This document shows, in pieces, positions 6,043 through 8,146 of a stretch of DNA of 8,146 nt. The stretch comes from Armatimonadota bacterium (lineage in GTDB: Bacteria > Armatimonadota > JAAZEB01): contig DUUU01000132.1 of NCBI GenBank assembly GCA_012841485.1, forward strand, positions 1-8,146, in the 5' to 3' direction. Numbering within the stretch: the stretch's first letter is position 1; every line of letters begins with the position of its first letter. A model generated the notes under the pieces. That model searched no databases. It was given only the letters and a program-made list of their open reading frames with translations, and was not told the origin of the DNA. The position numbers were made by a program, and so were the translations under genes.

Positions 6043-7625
6043 AGGCGATGATCCTCGCGGCGGGGGTCGGATCGCGTCTGAGCCCGATCACGGGCGACAC
6101 GCCAAAGCCGATGCTCCCCGTGGCAAACAAGCCGGTGATGGAGCACACAATCGAGATGCTGGTGCGCGCCGGCATCACCGAGATCAAGGCGAACCTGCAC
6201 CACCTGCCCCACCTGGTGGAGCAGCACTTCGGCAACGGCAGACGGTGGGGGGCGAATCTGAGTTACTCGCTCGAGAGCACCCTCCTCGGCACCGCCGGCG
6301 CCGTGAAGCGCGTGCAGCGCTTTTTTGACGACACTTTCGTGGTGCTTGTAGGCGACAGCCTTTGGGACATCGACGTGGCCGCCGTGGTGGCCTATCACAA
6401 GGCCTGCGGCGCCGCGGTGACCGTTGTCGTCAAGCCGATGCCCCAGGAGATGGTGGGCCGCTTCGGAGTGGCCCGAGTGGATGACGATGGACGCATCTTG
6501 CAGTTTCAGGAGAAGCCCCGGCCGGAGGAGGCGTGCGGGAATCTGGTGAGCACCGGGTTTTACGTCCTGGAGCCCGCCGTGCTCGATCTCATCCCGCAGG
6601 CCGAGTTCTTTGATTTCGCGCGTGACCTTTTCCCAAAGCTGCTGGAGCGCGGGCTCCCCTTCTACGCCTACTGCTACGAGGGCCCATGGAGCGACATCGG
6701 GGCGTTCGGCGAGTATTACCAGGTTCACCAGGAGATTCTGACGGGCTCCTACTCGCGATTGCACCTGCCAGCGCGCGAGGTGGCTCCGGGGATCCGCCAG
6801 GGCCATCACGTCCGCATCCATCCCGGTGCGAAGATCCAACCGCCGGTGATGATCGGAGACTACTGCCGCATCGCCCGCGGCGCCGTGGTCGGCCCCAACA
6901 CCGTGCTCGGCCCGCATAGCGTCGTGGACGAGGAGGCGCGGGTGGCGTATAGCGTGGTGGGCGCCCACACCTATATCGGTCGTCTCCTGGAGCTGGAGAG
7001 AAGCCTCGCCTACGGGCGGTGGGTCGTGCGGTTTGATTGCGGCACCAGCGCCTATATCGAGGACGATGTGCTGCTGTCGCATATCCGTGGGCGGCCGGCG
7101 GGGCAGATCTGGTCACGAGCGGCCGACCTGGGGATCAGCAGTCTCGCGCTCATCGGTGGCCTGCCGATCTTTTTCGGGCTGGGTGTCATCGCGCGGTTGA
7201 CCCGCCAACCCACCATTGAACGAACATGGCGCCTCGCGCCGGTTCCCGGCCGAAGATTGCCGTCCGGCGCCCCACGCATGCGCCCAGTCCAGCTTCTCCG
7301 GTTTAGCCCTCATGGGGCAGTGGGAAAGCTCGCGGAGCGGATGGGAGTCTCTCGGCTTCCAGCCCTCTATAACGTGATGCGCGGAGACATCAGTCTGGTC
7401 GGCATCAAACCGATGACGGAGGAGGAGGCGGCCAGCGTGTCTGAGGATTGGCTCCGGCACGTGGGCCAGGCCCCGGCAGGCTTCACCGGCCTGTGGCAAA
7501 TCCAGGGAGGCGATGACCTGCCCCTGGAGGAGACACTCGCGGTAGATGCCTACTACGCCGCGTCGAAAAGCCTATGGAATGATCTGAGAATACTACTCTG
7601 GACGGCTACACGGCGGACGAGATGA
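6039..7625 (+). CDS. Sugar-phosphate nucleotidyltransferase / beta-helix / degenerate phosphoglycosyl transferase fusion
   Basis: A three-part protein of 528 residues. Residues 1-235 are a nucleotidyltransferase that makes an NDP-sugar from a sugar 1-phosphate: LAAGVGSRL (6-14), KPMLP (23-27), LGTAGAVK (83-90), GDSLWDID (105-112) with metal Asp106, QEKP (157-160), and WSDIGAFGEY (217-226) with Asp219. It looks most like GDP-mannose pyrophosphorylases, though the sugar is unproven. Residues 250-350 carry hexapeptide-type turns of a left-handed beta-helix (IHPGAKI, VIG-like repeats). Residues 358-528 resemble the transferase encoded at 4149-4886: RAADLGISSLALIGGLPIF (360-378) is a membrane segment, then YNVMRGDISLVGIKP (444-458), FTGLWQIQGG (482-491), and SLWNDLRILL (511-520). 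The catalytic Asp-Glu is Ser438-Arg439, PRP is IKP, and the NDPRITRVG region is deleted, so this part is probably inactive and anchors the enzyme. GGAGGGGG at 6027-6034 is the ribosome site; the start overlaps the previous stop by 4 nt. Confidence 0.92.
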   Translation: MKAMILAAGVGSRLSPITGDTPKPMLPVANKPVMEHTIEMLVRAGITEIKANLHHLPHLVEQHFGNGRRWGANLSYSLESTLLGTAGAVKRVQRFFDDTFVVLVGDSLWDIDVAAVVAYHKACGAAVTVVVKPMPQEMVGRFGVARVDDDGRILQFQEKPRPEEACGNLVSTGFYVLEPAVLDLIPQAEFFDFARDLFPKLLERGLPFYAYCYEGPWSDIGAFGEYYQVHQEILTGSYSRLHLPAREVAPGIRQGHHVRIHPGAKIQPPVMIGDYCRIARGAVVGPNTVLGPHSVVDEEARVAYSVVGAHTYIGRLLELERSLAYGRWVVRFDCGTSAYIEDDVLLSHIRGRPAGQIWSRAADLGISSLALIGGLPIFFGLGVIARLTRQPTIERTWRLAPVPGRRLPSGAPRMRPVQLLRFSPHGAVGKLAERMGVSRLPALYNVMRGDISLVGIKPMTEEEAASVSEDWLRHVGQAPAGFTGLWQIQGGDDLPLEETLAVDAYYAASKSLWNDLRILLWTATRRTR

Positions 7626-7680
7626 CGATGGCTGGCGGCCGGCGGCAACGCGCGGCACCGATGCCGTGTGCCGTCTCGGG

Positions 7681-7686
7681 AAGGGG
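7681..7686 (+). promoter_or_regulatory. Ribosome binding site deciding the start of the free STAS gene
   Basis: AAGGGG lies 7 nt before ATG 7694, which begins directly at the first STAS strand. The competing ATG at 7622 overlaps the previous stop (ATGA) but has no strong purine site in front of it. Confidence 0.55.
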
Positions 7687-7693
7687 TGACTGG

Positions 7694-8077
7694 ATGATCG
7701 TGGAGTTGCGTGACGAGACAGGAGTAGCCGTGATTGAGCCGCTGGGCCGCCTGGATGCGCGCTCCGCAGGCACCTTCCGCCAGCGACTGGCCACTCTCGT
7801 GGAGGAAGGGATCAGCTGGGTGGTCGCCGACCTCAGCCGCGTCGATTTCGTCGACTCGGTCGGTTTGGCCGCCCTGGTATCGGGGCTAAAGATGGCACGC
7901 TCCAGCGCGGGTGACCTGCGCCTCGCCGGGCTTCAAGATCCGGTCCGTGTCGTCTTTGAGATCACCCGACTGCACCGCGCATTCGACATCTACGATAGCC
8001 TACCGGAAGCGGTCCACTCCTTCTTGCACGCGACGGAAGAATCGCCCCCTATTCCCCGGCGGGTTCTTCCTTCCTAA
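7694..8077 (+). CDS. STAS-domain protein (anti-sigma-factor antagonist type)
   Basis: A 127-residue single-domain STAS protein of normal SpoIIAA/RsbV size. Strands and helices are easily traced: VAVIEPLGRLDARSAGTF (11-28), WVVADLSRVDFVDSVGLAAL (42-61), and GDLRLAGLQDPVRVVFEITRLHRAFDIYDS (73-102). Ser55 follows Asp54 at the position phosphorylated in SpoIIAA and RsbV, so control by a partner-switching Ser kinase and PP2C phosphatase is plausible. A hydrophilic tail (113-127) follows the domain. It is the last visible gene of the glycan cluster and 68 bp after the nucleotidyltransferase fusion. If translation instead starts at ATG 7622 it gains 24 non-conserved residues and overlaps the previous stop by 4 nt. 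Its target could be a sigma-regulating kinase encoded outside the window, or a glycan enzyme, as with SypA in the Vibrio fischeri syp polysaccharide system. Confidence 0.9.
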   Translation: MIVELRDETGVAVIEPLGRLDARSAGTFRQRLATLVEEGISWVVADLSRVDFVDSVGLAALVSGLKMARSSAGDLRLAGLQDPVRVVFEITRLHRAFDIYDSLPEAVHSFLHATEESPPIPRRVLPS

Positions 8078-8082
8078 GCAAT

Positions 8083-8113
8083 CCATTCGGTCCAGAGCAG
8101 GTTGGCCGAATGG
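8083..8113 (+). repeat. Inverted repeat after the STAS gene, possible terminator or operator
   Basis: CCATTCGG (8083-8090) is the exact reverse complement of CCGAATGG (8106-8113); past a bulged T, CC (8092-8093) can also pair with GG (8104-8105). It starts 6 nt after the stop codon. There is no T-run after it, so it is either a non-canonical terminator hairpin or an operator for the next gene. No gene is visible in the remaining bases to 8146. Confidence 0.45.
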
Positions 8114-8146
8114 GCGGGCTGTTGGTAACGAGGATAGAGTAGGCCA

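Noticed and set aside
8078..8146. Start of another gene at the right edge on either strand
   Set aside because: No start codon with a ribosome site is seen on the plus strand; the minus-strand frame runs antisense into the STAS gene and shows no domain.

Overview
This is a high-GC bacterial window, about two thirds G+C by eye, with closely packed genes, strong Shine-Dalgarno sites and no mobile elements, tRNA, rRNA or CRISPR. The gene mix would suit a diderm, menaquinone-using bacterium: a UbiX/MqnP-type quinone pair, an exported cyclophilin, a Gfo/Idh/MocA enzyme and a membrane glycan-initiation cluster. Armatimonadota or a similar deep phylum is my guess. It is weak, because no marker gene is present.

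Left part (1-1593, minus strand): a pirin-family cupin, cut by the window edge, lies downstream of a Gfo/Idh/MocA oxidoreductase and probably shares its transcript. The 161-bp gap at 1594-1754 separates this pair from the plus-strand genes and holds a near-consensus sigma-70 promoter with an extended -10.

Middle (1755-3939, plus strand): a signal-peptide-bearing cyclophilin peptidyl-prolyl isomerase is followed by a 14-bp perfect hairpin. Next come ubiX (flavin prenyltransferase) and an MqnP/UbiA-type prenyltransferase only 3 bp apart. The pair points to quinone, probably menaquinone, synthesis.

Right part (4149-8077, plus strand): a compact surface-glycan operon of four genes. (1) A small monotopic phosphoglycosyl transferase with an intact Asp-Glu dyad. 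(2) A WecG/TagA/CpsF glycosyltransferase fused at its C-terminus to a STAS domain. (3) A sugar-phosphate nucleotidyltransferase fused to a beta-helix and then to a degenerate copy of the phosphoglycosyl transferase that has lost the catalytic dyad but kept its membrane segment. (4) A free STAS protein of the anti-sigma-factor-antagonist type. Genes 2 and 3 overlap by ATGA, and an optional ATGA start also links 3 and 4.

The inferred logic is as follows. Gene 3 makes a nucleotide sugar at the membrane. Gene 1 loads a sugar phosphate onto a polyprenyl phosphate. Gene 2 adds the next sugar. The two STAS domains, both with the phosphorylatable Ser after Asp, could place this lipid-linked glycan assembly under partner-switching (Ser/Thr kinase-phosphatase) control. 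No kinase or phosphatase is inside the window. This cluster is the best candidate here for an undescribed system.
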